Part shown: positions 60,395-64,000 of the stretch, piece after piece
Position numbering within the stretch: position 1 is the stretch's first letter
Layout of the letters: each line of letters starts with the position of its first letter
NCBI GenBank assembly: GCA_021397835.1
Contig: JAJFZO010000230.1
Span: forward strand, 5,326,001 to 5,390,000
DNA: 64,000 nt
DNA from: Moringa oleifera
Taxonomy: Eukaryota > Streptophyta > Magnoliopsida > Brassicales > Moringaceae
Reading direction: 5' to 3'
Program-made: the position numbers and the translations under genes
The notes under the pieces: generated by a model
Told to the model about the DNA's origin: nothing
Database searches by the model: none
What the model saw: the letters and a program-made list of their open reading frames with translations, nothing else

Positions 60395-62905
60395 CTTGAT
60401 TTTAACAGTAAAAATGTACCGAGTGTAAATGATCAGAAGAGGTAGATGTCAGCAGCAGTACCGTTTCCTGCTATAAGAAATCCTCCTTCACCACACAGAT
60501 TCTCAGCAAATGGAGAAGGCCACATAAACTGGCAACCCAAACTGCTCGTGTTGAAGGCCTCCAATAATCCAAGATGCATGCAGCCAACTTGAGCAGAAGA
60601 AGGTATGCTCTTTTTTCTGGACGTAGGACAATACTCTCCAAGCAAACCAATTGACGACAGAAAGAGAGATGCCCGTTCAGACATAAAAGAAGCTTCAAAC
60701 TTAACACCCTCCACTTTGACAAACTGCAAACACAGCAGAACTAACTGCCAATTTCCTGGAAGAAAATGAAAGTGTGGAAACAACGTGGAAACAACAGAAA
60801 ACATATAAGTACACTAGCTGGACAAAAGAAAAGATGAACTCAAAATATTCGTAGCAGTCACATTCAAATGGGTGACATTAAAATAAAATAAATCTATATA
60901 CTGTTAAAGAAAAACAAACATTCAGCAATTTCAATTGAAGTTTAACTGAAAATATAAAGATATAGATGCATATATATAGTTTACAGATCACAAGGCTAAA
61001 TGAAGGAGCTAATTTGAAAGATCTCCAATTCTAACTCTGGCAATCAACAGAACAAAATTGTAAAATATCATAATTTCAACCACATGGCTAGGTTTCAGCA
61101 CAAAGGCATAGCAAAATCTTTTCAGATGCAGTACCTGTGGCTCGACCGTGGATTTAATCACTGCAAAATCCTTTCATGCTCATTAGACCTGTGGTTTCTA
61201 CCATGGATTTAAACACACTAAAATCTTTTCATTCACATGACACTTATCGTTCCAATTAATTTAGTCTCTGACAAACATTAAACTCATCAGGAAAACTGAT
61301 AAAATGATCAAAAGACTTTCAAGAAGGTCATTTACCAGAAAATATTTCACAGTACCCTTCATCATTCTCAAGCAAGCTTAGTATAAGGATTGTGAACTTT
61401 AAAAGAGACCATAGTGAAATTTACTCCAGTAAAGATTTGTCACATTACATGATGCAATCTGTTCCACTAAGCATTCAAGTTTATGGTGATGGAGCACCTT
61501 GTTTGTATTTGAGTGTTATCATACACAAGAAGACTAAAACAAGTGCAAGCTGCTCTGCTTAGAATTCAAGTTAATTAGAGTAATATATCCACATTAACCA
61601 GAAAGTCATTCAAGAAGCAAAGCAATCATATAGATCTTTTCCTTTGGCTGGCCCTGAAACTAACAAAAGCTAGGATTATGCTTGAGAATGGAAATGCCAA
61701 AAAAAAATTAGGACCATTTTAGTTAAAAATGCAGATACTTATGATGCACTTGTGGAACTTAATTCTTGAAGCTGATTCTCTGTGGATTAGATAAATGCAT
61801 GCAGTGCTCATTACAAATTGAAGAATTTAAAGTACGAATCCTCAGCTTCCATGCTGCTATCACATGATGAAAGTTTTAAAATTAAGATTAAAGGATAAAA
61901 GATATTTCACGCATGTGATGGAAATGTACAGAAGCCCAGTTTGCTTCATTTTGGCCCTACCCTAGACATGTATGAGAAAGGCATTATTCAGGCATGTGAT
62001 ATACCTCCACAAGCTTAGAAATCTGCCAAAAATTGTAGAAGGCATTGTTCAGGTTCATGATATATCTACTAACGCTTGTAAATAAGACATGATGGAAGGA
62101 AATTGGAACCACAAACATGAATATAGATTTTTCAAGGATAGAATGAGCTCAGAAAGGCCAATATAAAACCACAAAAGGCAAAGAATTATGGTAAAAGATA
62201 AAAGATCAGATCCTGTTTTAGTTCTTCTGTCAACAAAAATTTCATTGCACAAAAAAAAAAAAGGATATCAAGACTACTGGAGTACAAAAGAAAAGTACCA
62301 TCAAACCCCGGGGTTGCTATTACAAGGGCAACTCGTGTTTCTTAAAAAAAGACAAGAAAAAAAGTACCAGATCTAGTTAGATTTCCCAACGCAGAATACA
62401 GGTCCATGATCACAGAACAATATTAGCCAAGATAATCAAGCATTTAATGTGGACAGTCGAAACGATTACATAAACGTAAACCAGAAGCCACACGGTTTAA
62501 CAAAGCCTTGAGAAAACATACGATTGACAACTAGTTAATAGATTAAAAACAATATAATCAACCGATCAAATTCAAAGCAAAAGCACTGGGGAAAAACAAT
62601 CTCGATAGCTTAAAAACCACAGTTCCTCAAGAATCAAACAACCAAGAAAAAGAAACGAGAAATCCGAGCTCCGATACGGAAAAGCATAGCATCGCATCAA
62701 AGGCAAGGCAATTAAATCAACATGATCTGACAAGAATAGATAGCCACAAATCGAATCGAGGTAGTAAAAGAATAAATATACACATCAGAATAAGAAGAGA
62801 GAAGAGGATCTCATCGATGATTACCTTGGTAAACAATATTAGAAATCGAAACAGATCAATGAAGAATCTAGCACTTCTTGTAGCCTTCGTTAGAAAACGT
62901 TGTGA
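60395..62905 (-). other. Spliced 5' leader and leader intron of eIF5
   Basis: On the coding strand, ACCAAG is followed by GTAATC (donor at 62824), and good acceptors occur at tttgcag (60724) and cttccag (near 60759). This gives a first leader exon of about 80 nt and an intron of about 2.1 kb. The proximal part, 60395-60723, is richer in G and C than the intron and contains ATGs. Leader introns are common in plant translation factor genes. The exact acceptor is not certain. Confidence 0.55.
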
Positions 62906-62931
62906 TAACCAAAGCAGAGAAGGACACGCGG

Positions 62932-62940
62932 CTTATATAG
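62932..62940 (-). promoter_or_regulatory. TATA box of eIF5
   Basis: The coding strand reads CTATATAAGC. Transcription would start near 62905, shortly before the proposed first leader exon and its donor at 62824. Confidence 0.6.
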
Positions 62941-62959
62941 GGCAGCGGAGGAAGAACTG

Positions 62960-64000
62960 AAAAAGTAGACACGAGTATTTATGGTTTTAGGGCAAACTCA
63001 GCTCCTTAAATTTAAAATCAATTATTTTCAACAACCGACCCACTATTACATGGTTGCCCTGCTTTTTGTTTTATTTTACCTTTTCTGTCCTCCATACAAT
63101 ATATTTTATATATTGTTATATAAATTTGGAGCAATCATTGATGTCTTTTCATTATATTATATTTATAAATATTATTTGTTGTAAATTTTAATTTTCCAAA
63201 TTATCTTTGATTAGTTAAAATATACTTATAATATTTAAAAATTAAAATCATCTAAATTATTTATTTTTTAAATAATATAAAATTTATGAGCATGAGACAA
63301 TTATCATTTATTATTACCACTGTAATTAAGTTTATACAAATTTATTAAATATTTTTCCATATATTGAAATTTAAATTCAGTTCATAATTTGACATCTTAT
63401 TTTCATAAATTTTATTTGATCCCTTTTATTAGTTTATTTATGCAGAATTATTAATTTGATATACAGACCTAAAATTTTCTCATATAATATGACTTTAAAA
63501 TATACAAAATTATTTTTTTTTTGTCCTGAAAATTTGTTCAATGATAGTTGAAAAAAAAATCATGAAAAAGTTGAAAAAAAAATAAAAGAAAAAATCCTTT
63601 ATAAAGCTGCCATAGCTTGTCGCATGTATGAGGTGTAGCCTATCAATGGTCGGTGCCACGCTCCCATGAGAAAATTATAGCCTCCCATTACAACAGGACC
63701 ATACAAGTTAAGGTGATACTGACCTTAGTGGATCATTACTCAACACTATGGGTTGGGCTTTATATTAATATTTTAAAAAGCAAATTATATTTAAAAAAAA
63801 TTATTTGTCAATTATGCAGTAAAGTGATGGAAGACCTTTTGTTTGAAATTTCAGAAAAACCATGGATTTAGGTTAATGAAAATGAAATTTATAAAGTGGT
63901 GGAGGGTATTTCTGTCATAATGAGTAAGGTATTTTGAATGACCAAAATGCCATTAGTTACTATTTGAAAAGGTGGAAGATATGACAAATTTTTTACCCAC
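62960..64000. other. AT-rich region upstream of eIF5, no gene seen
   Basis: Mostly AT-rich. A slightly richer patch lies at 63600-63740. Open frames of 62-72 codons have no homology. Confidence 0.6.

Noticed and set aside
1..64000. CRISPR arrays, insertion sequences, prophage or bacterial operons
   Set aside because: None seen. Gene structure is that of a plant nuclear genome, and all direct repeats found are ordinary tandem or dispersed eukaryotic repeats.

Overview
This is nuclear DNA from a eudicot plant; I cannot name the species. The genes have GT-AG introns (one is GC-AG), plant-type nuclear tRNAs, a plastid argininosuccinate synthase, a plastid-type GrpE, a PLS-type pentatricopeptide (PPR) gene, a rhomboid-like gene and an auxin response factor carrying a miR160 site. 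Spaces between genes are very AT-rich, with microsatellites and a dispersed AT-rich repeat.

Layout. 1-395: last exon of an unrecognised Lys/Glu-rich protein (+). 1733-5448: phosphopantothenate-cysteine ligase (-), nine exons. 7345-7721: three tandem tRNA-Trp(CCA) genes (-). 7982-10272: catalytically degenerate rhomboid-like membrane protein (+), six exons. 10702-10774: tRNA-Arg(TCT) (+). 12582-16564: argininosuccinate synthase (-), ten exons. 16.8-28.1 kb: gene desert of AT-rich repeats with a few richer islands. 28170-29272: BYPASS1-like protein (+). 30813-36555: SHM7-type serine hydroxymethyltransferase (-). 37642-38072: small one-pass membrane protein (+), head-to-head with SHM7. 38.1-44.3 kb: second AT-rich desert. 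44336-46327: broken PPR gene (+). 47739-50402: GrpE nucleotide exchange factor (-). 53266-57123: ARF17-type auxin response factor with a miR160 site (-). 59051-60394: translation factor eIF5 (-), with leader sequence running to about 62.9 kb. 63-64 kb: AT-rich, no gene seen.

The genes are independent transcription units with unrelated jobs: CoA synthesis, arginine synthesis, one-carbon metabolism, plastid protein folding, auxin response and translation initiation. Gene order is informative. From memory, Arabidopsis carries eIF5, ARF17, a BPS1-like gene and the atypical rhomboid KOMPEITO side by side (At1g77840 to At1g77860), and SHM7, a small membrane protein and a GrpE side by side (At1g36370 to At1g36390). 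Here the two blocks are interleaved in 53 kb, which suggests an older arrangement later split in Arabidopsis.

I found no convincing new multi-gene system. The most interesting items are the rhomboid that has lost its catalytic histidine, the tRNA-Trp array with one decaying copy, the multiply broken PPR gene, the GC-AG intron, and a dispersed AT-rich repeat family that forms a foldback at about 42.8-43.35 kb. Exon borders were read by eye from splice signals, reading-frame continuity and remembered family sequences; none was checked computationally.
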